A stretch of 64,000 nt of DNA, from assembly GCA_033239525.1 (NCBI GenBank), contig BSYO01000005.1, positions 24,844,519 to 24,908,518 of the forward strand, read 5' to 3'. The stretch is from Nepenthes gracilis (lineage: Eukaryota; Streptophyta; Magnoliopsida; Caryophyllales; Nepenthaceae). The notes beneath the pieces are model-generated. The model ran no database searches. It saw only the letters and a list, made by a program, of their open reading frames with translations, and was not told the DNA's origin. The position numbers and the translations under genes were made by a program. Of the stretch, positions 51,073-64,000 are shown one piece after another. Positions within the stretch are counted from its first letter, which is position 1. Each line of letters starts with the position of its first letter.

Positions 51073-52560
51073 TTCATTATTTAATTGATATTAAATAATG
51101 AAATTCTTGACCCAAAATTTTTCATCAATTTATTCATTCCTGAATGACTTGTTTGCGCTTTTAAGTGCATGATGACATGCAATGCAGAGAAATTCAAAGG
51201 AGGAAGACAATTTTTTGATTAAAAAATTACTATAAATGTATTATAATTTTATAAAAAGTAAAATGTGATACTTATTATATAATTTTTATTTTTATATGTT
51301 TTTTCGCTGAGTAGGCTAATTAATAAATTATTAGTGTTAGTATTTTTTTTTCAGCATTGAGATATAGTATAGTGAAAAATCCAAAGGTCCAAAAAATTTA
51401 ATATATATAATTTACATAGATTTTTATTTTAATATTTTAAAAAAAAACAAAATAACTATATGTATATATTTTTTAAAAACTTCTTAAATATAAAATACAA
51501 ACAAAGATTCTCGACCATCCATAAAAGGTGTGATAAAGCACCCCCATAATTGTAGTAAGGCTCCCGTTACACTAAATATGTGATTAGTGTCCACAAGACC
51601 GGTACCTGTCCTCACCTCGAGACACACTTAATTTTAAAGGGCACGACTTGTATGACTAACTTCAACATTAGACTATAATATTAGACATATTTATATACGT
51701 TCGATACGTGTCCAATACATTCATGGACATTAAAGTTCGACCAATGGGTAAATTTCCCATCCTCATTGAAACTAGCATGATACCGTCGAGTTTGATATAA
51801 TAGCAATGAAACAACTTTGCATGAAGGGAGCAAAATTTAAATTCACTTCGATCATTTAAGACAACACTCAAATATAACCTATAACATTTCAAATTTAATA
51901 AAATTCGTTAACTAAGTTATGAATATCTAAATCTGACCCCAAGAAACACTAGTTTTTTGTTTTTTTTTTTCCCCATATAATGAAAGAAAAATGTAAAATT
52001 ATCGTGTCATAAATGTAGTTTTTTATCGAGTAAAAAACCCATTTCACTAATAAGTATTCAATTTTATAATATATTAAACATAATTTAATTTATAAGAAAA
52101 TAAGAATAATACTATTTAGCTACAAGATGAGGATACAACTACTTATAATCTCAAATTTATAAGACAACAGAACATTCATATCAAAACTCAATTATCATAT
52201 AATTGATAAACGTCCGAATGCATTATTAATATATATATATATATATATATAGAAAGGAAACAAGCATCCAACACGCTCGACTAAAAGCATGACCAAAATC
52301 TATACACTTCCACATCTTGATAAACAGCAGATCAACCTCACCTTGTGATCATTCAAATTTCTCTTCCACTTCTTTAACAAAAAAAAATGAAAAAAGAAAG
52401 ATATCCCGCGTATACATGTAGGGCCCATTTTAATTTTTTTTTATTTCTTCTTTCTTCTTTTTTAGATTTCAATGGGCCCTACACATAAAGAACGAATTAT
52501 AAATAGGTGGAACATCTTACGAAATCCATACAATCCTACCCAATCTGAACCCAAAACTGG
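51073..52560. other. 3' flank of copy 4, then AT-rich intergenic DNA
   Basis: Homology to the other 3' flanks continues to about 51800 with a deletion of the gcgcc patch. Beyond that nothing is recognised except a (TA)n tract at 52229-52252. Confidence 0.5.
52229..52252. repeat. (TA)12 microsatellite
   Basis: Uninterrupted TA units between the transporter array and the chaperone gene. Confidence 0.85.
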
Positions 52561-52839
52561 GTTTATTCAAGCGTAATTCACACGACATATCTCTGCATCT
52601 AGCAGAGATGTAAAAATGGCTCTTCTTTTTTTAAGGCGACGAGGAACGAACAAGCATAAGGGCAGCAACTTGGATTATAGTTGAAAAATTATACCTGAAC
52701 AAAAAATAAGCTAAGCTGCCATTTTAGCCATGGGGTGCTGCTCATAATTAACGAAATATGGATATGTGAGTTAGAGAAAGTATTGGTGCTGATAAGCTTA
52801 ATGTCCTTGGTGCTGCCGCATATATGACTTACTATCCTG

Positions 52840-55800
52840 CTAATCTACTTGCATATTATCTCCTTTGTTCCTTTGATCCGAGTCTGCTATGTCCTCTGGC
52901 GTCATTACATGCTTGCATATCCTGAAGTATGGTTCAGAAACAAACATTAGCCCCGTGTAATCCGAAAAGCAAAACCGTTAAAAAGAAGGGGAGTTGGACA
53001 GTTGTAGAACGCCCGGCAGATATCATCCTGAATCTCTAAAAATTGGCATCTTAATTTACATGATTCTCTGATGTGGGTTTTGATGGGAGTCGTTAGAGTC
53101 GTTCTTTCAAGAGTTTTCCTATACTCTCAATGGTGAGTATTTTATTTAGACAATTTAGGCAATTAATGTTGTAAGACGGGTCTAACACATTTTAATGTAT
53201 TGTTATAATCATATTCATCCAAATTCGGTGTGGAGGAAGGATTAAAAATAAGAAGACTGTAGTACGACTCGGTTTTGATGAGCAGGGTACTATGCACATA
53301 TTGTTAGCCTGCAATGTGTTTGGAATCTTGTGATTCAGGCCCACTATCTCTAGGTCATAGATTTTATGCATATTTGATATGGGTGTATAAGCATGTCTAG
53401 ACCTATGCGCTCCTCAGTATATTGGAGTCAAAATGTACAATCAGAATAACCAATAAGAATTCCAAGTCAACTTGTTACACTATTGCGGACAAGCTATCCT
53501 GATGATTTATGAGCTTGAATGATATTTCAAATATGAAGAGAGAGAAAGAGAGAGAGAGTGTGTGTGCAATAAGGATGATAGGACAGTACGCATCGAGAGC
53601 TTCCATTTTTCTTCTGATATGGCTTGACCACAGGACAGGGTCAACATTTTTGGGTAATGAATCCTGCTGCTGTGATTTTTCACGTAGCCATTGCTCTGCT
53701 TTATTGCATTCAGTAAGAACCTGCAGAGGGTGAAAGTTGGCAGCAATCAAACCACAGGCAGATAACAGGCATATATTCAATACCAAAGGCGACATTAAAT
53801 CAACATTTGCTATAGGACAATCGTACGGTGTCCTGTTCACCGGAAGGTAGTGATCCAGCTGCCATCCGATAATCAACGATGCAGTTAAACAAGTCCCTGG
53901 TTGCCTGTGCTCGAGCCTCTTCGTCTTTATACCGATTTTCAATTGGGTCCACCAACTATATAGAACCAACAATTGTTTCAAAATGCCAAAAGGAGAGAAT
54001 AAGCATGAATAATAAAAGAAAACCCACTAGTTTGCTGCAGTTTACCCTTTTTAGGTCCTGGAGTTTCCCATTGTAAACATTCTCAGTTTCATCATCCCCA
54101 TCCTCGTAAAGCCACTCTTCAGTCTGCTGCAGATTCTGAGATATCCCTTCCTTTTCTGAGTCGGTAGCAAAGTTCCTCAACGTACTTAAAATCTATTCCA
54201 TCACATTGAAACGAGAGGTGACAAAGTAATGAAGCTTGACAATAGAATCACAGAAGAACATCACATGAAATAGAATTTAGATTGCTGATTCAGTAAGACA
54301 GACGCCAAGAGAAAAAGGTCCAAATCCACAGAATGGTGAATATAAACTCTGATTCCAAACTGAGCCTAAAACTTCTGATATTATTCTATTATTTTAGCAA
54401 AAATAAATCAGCCTTCAAGTGAAATATTTAATCAGTGAACCCATGAACCACACAAGCCACGTTCAAATAAACGTCGACCCAAAGACAGAGCTAACGTAAT
54501 ATGTAGCAAGAACAAAATAAAAATAAAACGCAACTCAATTGCTGCTCTAACTGAATCTTCCTCCACTACTGGATATGTCAATAATATTAAGAGACTTAAA
54601 AGCAAGATTAGCTCAATTATTTTGCAGAAATTTATTCAGATATAAATCCGGTAATCAATATTCCTGCATAAAACACACCAATTTCATCCTAAATATGCTG
54701 CTGGAACAAACTTCAGATCCACTGTAAGAATCTCAACTAGAGTGGTGGTTACAGATGGACAAAGTTCAAGTTATACCTTGCTGCGTGTCTCATAGACATA
54801 AGACTCCAGAGCATTTTTTGTATCTTTGGCTTGTTCCACTTTGCTGTCCTGTTGGGCCAGCAGAATTTCTCTTTCTCGAGCTTCATAAAGCTCAGCTTTT
54901 TCCATTCCACCGTATGCAGTCTCACTAACTGGAATCTCCTGCCTCCTTATGGTCTTGCCAATACCAATTCCATTACTCTGTATGACATGAAATTATTATG
55001 TTTCAAGTACCTGATGGAGCCTTAATCTTAGAACACCTTGCAAATGTCTTCCTTCAAGGCAGATTAAAGAAAAAAAAAACAATGATTTGATACTTTCATG
55101 ACTTGGTAGCATAATAACTGTGCAATCATACCACTATTACAAAATACAGGATAGAGCAAAGACAGCAAATCAGATCATGATTGTTAATAATAACCTTTGC
55201 ACATTTAATGTACGACAACTCAGGCTCGCTACAGCCTTGCAAAGAATAGTGAAAGAAAGGAAAGAAAACAAAAAAGAAAGAAACCAATGTCAGCATCCTC
55301 CTTTCATCTCAAACTTTTAGAACCTTAAGCTGAGTTAAGCAGCTCAAAGTACTCATAACTAGAAACCTAACACATAAGTGGCAGTACAGAACAAGTGCGT
55401 CACCATTTTAGGGAATTGCTGTAAATACAACGAAAACTTCAGGTAGATTGCATGAACTCACAGAAGCAGTAGATGCAGGCTTAGATTGTGTAGTATATCT
55501 ACCCTCAATACCATTTCCTGTATCAGAAGATCCATAATCAGATTCAGCTTCCATAGTTTCTGAAGGCATCTCATCATTGCTCCTCAAAACAGATTCATCC
55601 ATGTGATCTTCAAAGAGCTGATACAATTTTTTAAAGATTCCTGACAAATTAGCATAGATTCTCTAGAAAGTGAAAACACAAAAAAGCAGTATGTATATAG
55701 AATTAATTAGGGAAATGCACAATTACTGTGGCTGATTCTATGGTGAAAATCCCATGGAGATTTAGATGAGCTTTAATCTTGACCCTCGCTTTTTTGGCAT

Positions 55801-58800
55801 TGGATGCTTGGAAAGGGCCAACCTACCAAAGCAGGAAAGTGGGTTAGGAAGTGAGTTTGGAAAAAAAAACAGACACAAATGACATGCATGATGCCAAATC
55901 AAGAAAAACAAGAAACAAATTAAAAATTTATTTCCATTTGAACAGGGAGGGAAGATCATACCCACAGGCACAAAAGAACATACCACGTCAAGACCATGAC
56001 CATTGTCACCCAACCCTTCACTTCGCCCTTAAATACTCGTGTCCAACAGTTGAGGTCCAGACAGGGCTACCAAACTTGGACTCCAGTTATTAGTGGAATA
56101 TTTTACAAAATTTTTGAAAATAGCCAAGTTTGACTAGTGGACACAATATCCATATCCAACAGTGATAAAGAAGCCACAAATGCAGTTTGAGGGGAACACA
56201 CCTTCCTCCATATATTAACTAATGAAATTAACTGAAGTTACTGGACCAGGCAAATCATTTTTTTGTAAAAATATAAAAGAAACTCTCATTGGCAATCAAC
56301 TCGAAGCAAAAAAGAGTTGAGAGGCTCAAATGGAGAACTGATTTGCTGCAGATCGATGTGTTGTACAAATAGTACAATCAGAAGTTACTTGAACAGCAGA
56401 CAAATCAGCCTGTCTTTCAAAATTGCACAAAAGTTCACTCTGGTTGTCTGCTGCATTTGAAGTAGAAGAAAAAGTTGAAGAGCCACAATGGAGAAGCCAT
56501 GACACCAGTGGAATTGCATGTAGCATGAGTCTCTAAACAGGTATTAAGATGTGTGCTTGTGACTTGGGTCGTATGGGTGGCAATGTCATAGGACGTGCAG
56601 ATATGGGCGCCAAGATTGTCAACATTTGGGTCAACATTGTCAGATGTGCATTGACATTATCAAGCATGTATCGACACTATCAGCGTGGGTCAATGTCACT
56701 GTCAGTTCCCAAACTGAGGTTGGGCCAATGAGTTTGCTCATGTCAAAGATGTATTCTCCTAAGTCCTGACTAGACTGAAGTGAGCCCTAGGTAGGAACCT
56801 AGAATTGCAACAAAGTCGGAGAGTTGGCGGACATAAGATTAGATGGGTGACGAGAGGCAAGCTAGATGCCTAGAGCCTGAATGCTTGTGCCACAAAAAGA
56901 GGGCAACATCGTGGAAGGGGGGTTGTTGGGTATGTTACTGAGGTACAAGGGTCAAAACTTGTTATCATGCTTGGGTAATCAAGATGCGTTACGAGGCAAG
57001 TTCCCTTCATGAGTATGCCGGGAACACTACTAGATGAATGGCTGAATAGAAGAGTGCTGGGGACAGTGCCCCATGGACACAATTGGTGTAAACTAATGGG
57101 CTAGTAAGTTTTGATGACTTTTAGGAGTAAGAATACTCCGTGTGTCGGGGCGCTAGATAATGATCTAGTGTGTGCAAGCATTGAGTAGGGCAAAAGAACT
57201 AATCAATGGGAAAATGCTAGCTCAAACGTGAGTTCGATGCAGGGAAGCAATTAATGTGCTGCTAGTTGCTTGCAGAGCCTCAAAGTTAAGGAGAACAATG
57301 TAGGACTTGTTGAGATGAGTTTATTTCATAAAGCTCAGGTGGCTAGTTGTTCAAAATGGAGCTTTTGGTTCCACGAGTTATGTTGGTCTTGCATTTGAGA
57401 AGTCCTAGCATGACGTGTCACAACCAATCTCGCCTACATAAAAGTTAGACCATAACACTGGCGTAGGCATTTTTGTAGCCAAAGGTTGTTTTCAAACTTT
57501 TTTGCAAGTCAGCTGAAGTTGAACCCTTGTTCTGGTAGCAAAGTAATTTACCCCGAAAAGCTTATCATTGAGGTAGAGAATTAAATAAGAGAGAAATTAA
57601 AAATGAAAAGAGTCTCCTAATCAATGCATCTTATGCTTACAAGTATTTGAGAATTTGGCAGAAAAATATCAAGAAAAAAGCTTGTATGAAATCAAAAGGT
57701 ACCATGAAAATGCTCATTTTTTGAGATACACCGGGAGGCAATTCACTTTGATCAGCATAGAACGCTTCTAAATGAAACGTGCTACTTCTATGCAATGTGA
57801 GAATCTTAATACTTGGGATTGGATGGCCTTTGGGAAACAACACACCATTTGAGAGAGTTTGTATTGGACCTTCATCTGATGATAAGCCTATGGAGAAAGG
57901 CAATGAATCCTGCACCTGCAAATGAAATAGTGGAACATGAAAAGATGCAAAAGGTGATGTGAAGGAATCATGTATTTAGAGTTGAACAGTACATATATGA
58001 ATGCACTTATGCTTAAAATATAGTGAAGTAGCCGGTTAAAAGCTAACACAAGGAAATGCAGTCCTGAGGTTTAAATCAAGCTCATAACATAACAGCCAAA
58101 CCAATGACCCCTCTAACATCTGTCAACCAAAGTCCATCATGCTGTGTTCTTGGCTTTAGTTGCAATTTTTTATGCTTATGCACTAAAGACTGTTTTCAAA
58201 TACTTCTAAGAATCAATGCACTGCATTATGATTTCCAACGCAAAGAAACCGAAAAATGAGATCAAACATTCCACATTGTTTTCAATATATTCTATCTCAG
58301 AGAATGTTGCATATCCCTCTCCCTTCCTATCTTCTGTGGGCAAAATCTCTAGCAGAGAACATCTCATTTGCGTGGCCATACAACAAATAAATATATTAAA
58401 ATGATAGGGTAACTTAAATAACATGATACAAATCCCAGAGAGAGCATAGTCACAAATGCGTATATTGACCTAAGCATGTTTCACTAGCTCATGCAATGCA
58501 TTGACCACTGGTTCCCCTATAACTTTATTTTGGCAGGGTACACTAATTCAAGACTAACGTATGTTCTGATTCACATCATAGTGCATTTATGATCACAGTA
58601 TCACGGTTTGAATTTGCATCAGCATACTATTTGTGTATATTTCAACATACTATCCAGGAACTGTTGCACTACGGACACAAACAAGGGACACCAACACAAT
58701 TCAACATACACAAGGCATCCCATTATTTTTATTTAAGAAAAGACATGACACATTAGAGACCCATCAACTGAAATCAATAATTTTTTTAGATATGAGAATA

Positions 58801-61329
58801 TAACTCATAAAATAACAATATTTTACATTAAATTAATAGCAACAAAAGTTCCACATATATGCATATGTTAGTTTCATATATTATAAAATCTTTTCTCCCT
58901 CATTTTTTAGTTAGGATCAAGTAGCCGTCGAAAACACACACTAAATATCTTGCCCACTCCCTGATATTTGGTTGGAAGTCCCTCCCCCCACCTCTTTTTT
59001 TCATTAGTAATAAGGTTTTGAGTTGCCAGATCTCTCAAGCAAGAGGATACGCTGTTTTGATTTTTCTTTTGCTAATTACCTAAAAATTTAGTGTTATTCA
59101 ACATCTCTTTTTATGCATGAAATCAAGAAAAAAAAAAAAAAAACTTGTATGTACATCTCTGCAGAATGCATCACCATGTCCAATTTAACAAAAAGAGAAT
59201 GAAAACTCATAAGCATACCCAACACATGTCCAAACATGTCAATGTTAGACAACTCTATGCAACCCGTGGAAGCATCCATGCATCTAAAATATTACACTGA
59301 ATCGAGTGGAATGGTGAATGCGGATTCAAATGCCAACCATTATTTATTAGGAATTAAAAAACCATAGTTGTTTTATTCTTATATTTCAACATAATAAATT
59401 CTACCAAGATGTAACTTGTATAAAAAAAAAAGTAAATACAACAAAAGTACCTGGTAGCAAAAATTAATTTCCAATTCAAATGAAAATGGGCCAAAAGCAA
59501 GAAAAGTGTTCAAACCCATCAATGAATAGAAACGCAAAAGCATGAAATTTGTGGAAGACAATGGGTATAGAAGGAACAGACAAGATTCTGATTATCCTCA
59601 CAAGGAATATTGAGATAGGAATCATACATTTGATATTTGTACATATGACAAAAAGATCCTGTGCTACCCACAAACCCACAAGGCATGTTGACAATGATTA
59701 ATAAACAAGTAAAATAAACATTTTGTTGAGCTATAATGGAACATGTAATAGCTGATCTAAGCTACAAATTTCATTCTTAACTAACTATGCAGCAATTTTA
59801 TTTCCTTCATCAAACATGATTCACACAAACTTGGAGTTACAGATAGTCTTAACTTCAACAGAAATCTGATTGGACTGTCTAAAACCTGAAAGAGGACCCT
59901 ATTTCAACTAAGAAACAAATAGATACCAGTTCCTTAGACTAAGAGTACAGCACAAAAAGAAAGTGCTCACAAACCAGACCATTACCATGCCACAAAAAAA
60001 AATGTAGTTTCTACTTTATACTGCTAAATTTCATAAGGCAATAATATCAGCGTTAGACCAGATGAGGAATCAATTTCCAATAGAATTTAAATCCGCCTAA
60101 AACATTTGTTGCTCATAGTACAGATATAATAACTTCATAAGCATAACAGAAATTCAAACCTCATACTCTCTAACGCGGAATGTTGGGCTAAGCATAGCAG
60201 ACTGGAGAGCACATCCACGAGCCACACATTCGCTAGAATTTAATGTTCGGCTGGGTTCTCTCTTGAAAAAAGAAGCCAAAATCTTAGAAATTGCGGGTAT
60301 TCGAGACCCTGAACCAACAAGCTCCACTGAATGGATCTCCTCTACAGTCAAACCAGCACAAGTCAATGCTTTGTGACATGGAACAGTTATCCTTTCCAAC
60401 AAGTTTGATGATAGCTTTTCAAATTCATCCCTCTTAACAAAACTCTTGACATCTTTCTCATCCATCAAGCACTCTATGTTAAGAGGTGCCTCAGCATTCG
60501 CACTTAAGACCTTCTTCAATTTCTCACAGGCTGCCCTAAGCCGAACAGAAGCTCGTATATTAGAATAAACGTCAATGGCATATTGATTCTTGAATTGTTC
60601 AGCGAAATGATGAAACAGAACCTCATCAAAGTCTCTGCCTCCCAAGTTACAATCAAATGCATGAGAAAGTATTTTCATATGTCCAGGTTCAAATGAAACA
60701 ACTGCAACCTGTGTATCAGAGTGTCCAATGTCAATAAACACAACACAAGTTGCACCCACACTGGAGAAATCGGTCTTGTAAATGCCATAAGCAAGGGCCG
60801 AAGCAGTGCACTCATGCATTAGCCGCAAAGGTTTCAGACCAGCAATAACTGCAGCATTCAAATAAAGGCGTCCCTGCAAATCAGTAAAGTATGAAGGGAT
60901 CCCAATCACACAATTGGAAACTGATGTTCCCAAACTTTTCTCAGCTGTCTGCTTCAAGTGAGACAGCAGCATGGCCAATATCTGAACTGGCGTGAAGGTA
61001 TGTCTCTCACCCATGTATTGCAAATGAATTAAAATCCCACCATCAGGACCTTCCGAAGTTTCAAAAGGGAATAACCTCAAATCAGCGAGAACATCAGGTT
61101 GATTGAAGCGACGTCCAATTAACCTTTTCACCTGAGAGATGGTCGATTTTGGGTTCATGGTTGCAGAAGCAGCCCCAGCAGACCCCAGAAACCTCTGCTT
61201 CTCACCAAATGATACCACTGCTGGTGTCTCTCGTTTTGATTCATCATTTAACAACACATCAATGCCCCGCTGCTTCACAGCTGCAATAACACAGTTCTCA
61301 TTTCCAACATCAAATCCCACTGCACTCAT
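52840..61329 (-). CDS. HSP70-16: HSP70-16-type chaperone (HSP110/Grp170 class), complete, 9 exons
   Basis: Exons in transcript order: 61329-60160, 57915-57703, 55822-55727, 55617-55462, 54977-54777, 54192-54046, 53955-53827, 53720-53590 and 52921-52840. All introns are GT-AG and the joined frame is 2325 bp (774 residues), close to the length of Arabidopsis HSP70-16. The start at 61329 gives MSAVGFDVGNENC; an in-frame ATG 39 bp upstream is less likely because the family begins here. Exon 1 encodes the ATPase domain (phosphate loop FDVGNENC, second phosphate motif VFIDIGHSDTQ, adenosine motif VELVGSGSRIP). Exons 2-3 encode the beta substrate-binding part, exon 4 an acidic insertion (residues 494-545), and exons 5-9 the helical part (KNALESYVYE, FATDSEKEGIS, EEWLYEDGDDE). 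There is no EEVD tail, as expected. HSP110-class proteins act as nucleotide-exchange factors for HSP70 and hold unfolded clients; the role here is inferred from family. The donor choices for exons 7 and 8 rest on alignment. Confidence 0.93.
56530..57475 (-). mobile_element. Probable solo-LTR-like insertion in intron 2 of HSP70-16
   Basis: This block of about 950 bp inside the 1.9-kb intron is GC-richer than the rest. On the minus strand it would begin TGTTATGGTCTAACTTT (near 57455) and holds no coding frame related to the gene. Boundaries and target duplication were not resolved. Confidence 0.35.
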
Positions 61330-62550
61330 TTTGCCCAGACAAATGATTTTTTTTTGGCAAGTACCCAAACAAATCTCTACACCTCACATTCAAACAAATA
61401 CCTACTCCAAAAACTTTTTGCCATGCTCATTCCAATAAATTACTGCAGAAGTTGTTGACAAACCATCACACGTCTGCCAAAGTATCAAATAACCAAATCC
61501 ACAAAAGTTTCTCAGACCTGCAAGAATGCATAGTACTAAATTACACAAGATTTCAGTATAAAGTTCTATAGAAGCATATATTGGCCCAGTTTCGATTAGG
61601 AAAGCGTTAATGAGAAAACTCATATAAAATCATCTGTCTCTATTTGCACCGATATTTGCTCAAAATTTGACAAAGAAATCTTTACATTAAGGGTTTATTT
61701 AGATATAGGAAAATTTAAAGGAAAAGAAAAGAAAATTAAAGGAAAGTACTTTTTTATGTTTGGATTGTACGAAAAATCACAAGAAAATTTTTTTATCAAG
61801 AAATGTATATTGGAATATTTATATTTAAGGAAGGTGAACTTTTTATTTTTATTTTTTCCTTGTTAATTTTCTTCACATCAAACTTTCCTAAAACAAACCC
61901 CAAAAACACTTAAATGTGGAAATATTATCAATACCAAACGTTGCAGGCAGATACAAATACATCAATACTGTTAACTTCAATTGGACATGAAGTTACCAAC
62001 AGATCTTTCCAACACTTTTATCACATCAAGATCATGAGTTAGCTCCATTTATGGTTTCATGTCTCAAATTAGACCACAAAACTCAACACTAGGTATGCCA
62101 ATGCATGTTAAGGATCACACATCCTAGCCACGAAAAAAAAAGTCAAAGTTGACAAGTAATGGATGGCCTAGTGCGTTACTACACGTAAGAAATAGGCTAA
62201 TTCACCAGAGATAGTGAAAGAGCAAGATCTACACAACCTTACCTCTACACATTGTATGTGTAGAGGCTGCTTTCATGGTTTGAAACACGATGTACGCAGA
62301 TAATACGAATTCATGATGCCATTACATATTATAGTATGAAACCCAGATTTCCATCAAAATAAGTCAAAACCAGCAAGATTCTTTCATCAAGGGAAAAACA
62401 ACGAAAAATCACGAGAGAAATGAAAGAAATAAAAATACCAAACAAAATCAATATCCAAAATTAAAAATACTCCTTAAGTCAGCTCAATTTTCTGGGCTAC
62501 GGAACAGCGTTGATTACACTAATTACCATAGCGATTATAACATCACAATA
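61330..62550 (-). promoter_or_regulatory. 5' leader with probable leader intron, HSP70-16
   Basis: On the minus strand a good acceptor (TTCTTGCAG, ending at 61518) lies 189 bp before the ATG. Candidate donors (CAG|GTGTGTT at 62597/62596 and CAG|GTGCGTT at 62796/62795) lie about 1.1-1.3 kb upstream, so a spliced untranslated leader is likely. The interval is AT-rich, has no other gene, and includes short upstream ATGs. No transcript evidence is available. Confidence 0.4.
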
Positions 62551-62940
62551 CATAAACATTATTAATGATAAAAAAGAAGCCGGAAGTCCAACACACCTGA
62601 TCACAAAGGGAGAGAGAGATGAAAGATCGGGTATTAGCCCTAGAAATGGGACATATATGTAAACTGAGAGAGAAATTTGTGAAAAAAACCCCGAAAATTC
62701 TCGAATATCAAAACGTTAGTCATGAATATAATTTGAAGTCAATTTATAACACAAACATTATCATTGATCAAGAAGTGTGAAGTCGTCCAACGCACCTGCT
62801 CAACGAGACAGAGTTGAAAGGTCAGAGATTAGCCCCGGAAATGACAGTTGGTGAAAGACGATGCAGAGAAAATAGTGGATGAAAAGCGGAAAATTCTCGA
62901 ATATCGAATCACTTGTCACCGCAACTTATCTACAGTCTTC
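62551..62940 (-). repeat. Tandem duplication of the HSP70-16 leader/promoter segment (2 x about 197 bp)
   Basis: Units 62551-62750 and 62751-62940 align along their length. Shared landmarks are 'aaacatta' (62554, 62753), 'gtccaac.cacctg' (about 62587, 62786), 'attagccc' (about 62634, 62828) and 'aaaattctcgaatatc' (about 62693, 62890). Each unit keeps the candidate splice donor CAG|GTG on the minus strand, so the duplication may provide two alternative first leader exons. Confidence 0.65.
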
Positions 62941-63680
62941 TAAGCAACATCGAGCTTGTTCGAGAATTCCATACGCCGTAAAAGGAAAATGAAATGAACA
63001 TCCGACTATCTCCCCTTTCCTTCCCTGTTCTTTTTCCGCGTTCGTACTTTTCGGGTTCTATTTTTCAAGTTATTTCCAAAAGAAAAATAGAAGTAGGCCC
63101 CCGGGTCAGAAGAGCTTTATTTTTTATTGAGATAAAAAATATTTTTTAAAAAAAAATTATTTTTTTTATAAAAATAGAAAAAAATTATTTTTTTAACTTT
63201 AATAATATATTTTAAAATAAATAGTTTTAATTTAATTATATTTAAAATATTAAAAATTAATTATTTTAAAATATTATATCGTAATTATTTATTTAAAAGT
63301 TAACTGTTAATATAAAGAGAACGAAATTTTTTTTATTTTTTTAGGAGATGAAATCTTCTAAATTATTCTGATTATTGTATAACAAAAGAATAATTCCTAT
63401 ATCGTATTAATTAGACATCACAATATTGTTGAGTTTACATAAGAATACCTAAATAAAAATGTCACTTACTATTCTAAGCACATAATTTTAATTCAATTTA
63501 TAACATTTTACATTGACTAAAAAATTGATAATTCAAGTTATATCCAAACTAAAGCAAAACTATTTTTTCCTCTAAAAAAACAAATTTCCAATAATATGAG
63601 TATAATTTCTATTGAATTAAGTCAATACAATTGAATAAATAAAAATTTAAATTTATAAGCTATTAGATATGTTACTTCCG
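62941..63680. other. AT-rich intergenic DNA, nothing recognised
   Basis: A short mixed-composition part is followed by very AT-rich sequence from 63118 on. No gene or clear repeat was seen. Confidence 0.5.
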
Positions 63681-64000
63681 AGAATTTGATTGTGGTACGG
63701 GTAAAAAAATTTATTCGTCGAATACTTAAAGCCTTCGGTCTCTGTACGCCTTCAATCAAAATCATGTGCAATCACAAAATAACAGTTAAATTATTGGCGA
63801 GACTCATTCTCTAATATATCATCCGATACTCAAATCAATATTTCTCTTAAATATTAAGAAAGAGAGAAGATATAAGAAGGTATATAAAGTTTTAGAAATT
63901 GCGCTCTTTAAGTGGCGTATTAAATTGAGAGAGAATGCGCTTTTAGCATCTTTATGTACTTTAGTTTGAAAGAACTTAAGTTGTCCTTTTTGGATGAAAA
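63681..64000. mobile_element. LTR-like fragment cut by the window end
   Basis: The order 'gatttgattgtgg' - 'ccgatactcaaatcaatattt' - 'agagaagatataagaaggtatataaag' parallels the early part of the LTR-like blocks at 20206 and 27019. The right end lies outside the window. Confidence 0.3.

Noticed and set aside
53475..53981. A single 168-codon frame across exons 7-8 of HSP70-16
   Set aside because: It reads through intron sequence; alignment to the family requires separate exons at 53827-53955 and 53590-53720.
55851..56731. Small open frames inside HSP70-16 intron 2
   Set aside because: No family resemblance; they lie in intronic or inserted repeat DNA.

Overview
The window is nuclear DNA from a flowering plant, probably a dicot. 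Genes are split by many AT-rich GT-AG introns, the two gene families are plant-typical, and the intergenic space is packed with LTR-retrotransposon debris. I cannot name the species. There are no bacterial-style operons, CRISPR arrays or tRNA/rRNA genes that I can support.

Layout. (1) 1-905: LTR-like fragment. (2) 940-51072, plus strand: a tandem array of four copies of one MATE-family (multidrug and toxic compound extrusion) transporter gene, closest to the plant DETOXIFICATION 40 type. Copies 1 (1386-8490) and 2 (23989-32342) each have seven exons and encode an intact 514-residue protein. Copy 3 (36860-43617) keeps all seven exons but has a nonsense codon in exon 6, unusual missense changes and a decayed promoter. 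Copy 4 is a relic: a promoter block (about 46130-46491) and exons 6-7 (50425-51072) survive, and everything between them is replaced by a piece of a Ty3/gypsy retrotransposon of the Tat type lying on the minus strand. (3) The spacers between copies (10134-22000, 32559-35700, 45100-46035) are nests of solo LTRs, LTR pieces and low-complexity repeats. One solo LTR has a perfect 5-bp target duplication. (4) 52840-61329, minus strand: a complete nine-exon HSP70-16-type gene (HSP110/Grp170 class co-chaperone, 774 residues), preceded by a duplicated, probably non-coding leader segment (62551-62940). (5) 63000-64000: AT-rich DNA, ending in an LTR-like start cut by the window edge.

Working together. 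The transporter copies are paralogues at different stages of a birth-and-death process: two intact, one recently inactivated, one gutted. Insertions shared between copies disagree with a simple tree. Copies 1 and 2 share an LTR in intron 1, whereas copies 2 and 3 share an LTR scrap in intron 5. Amino-acid differences follow the same split. This suggests copy 2 is a mosaic made by unequal crossing-over or gene conversion. The chaperone gene is an unrelated neighbour.

I found no novel molecular system. The most interesting content is the mosaic history and stepwise decay of the transporter array.
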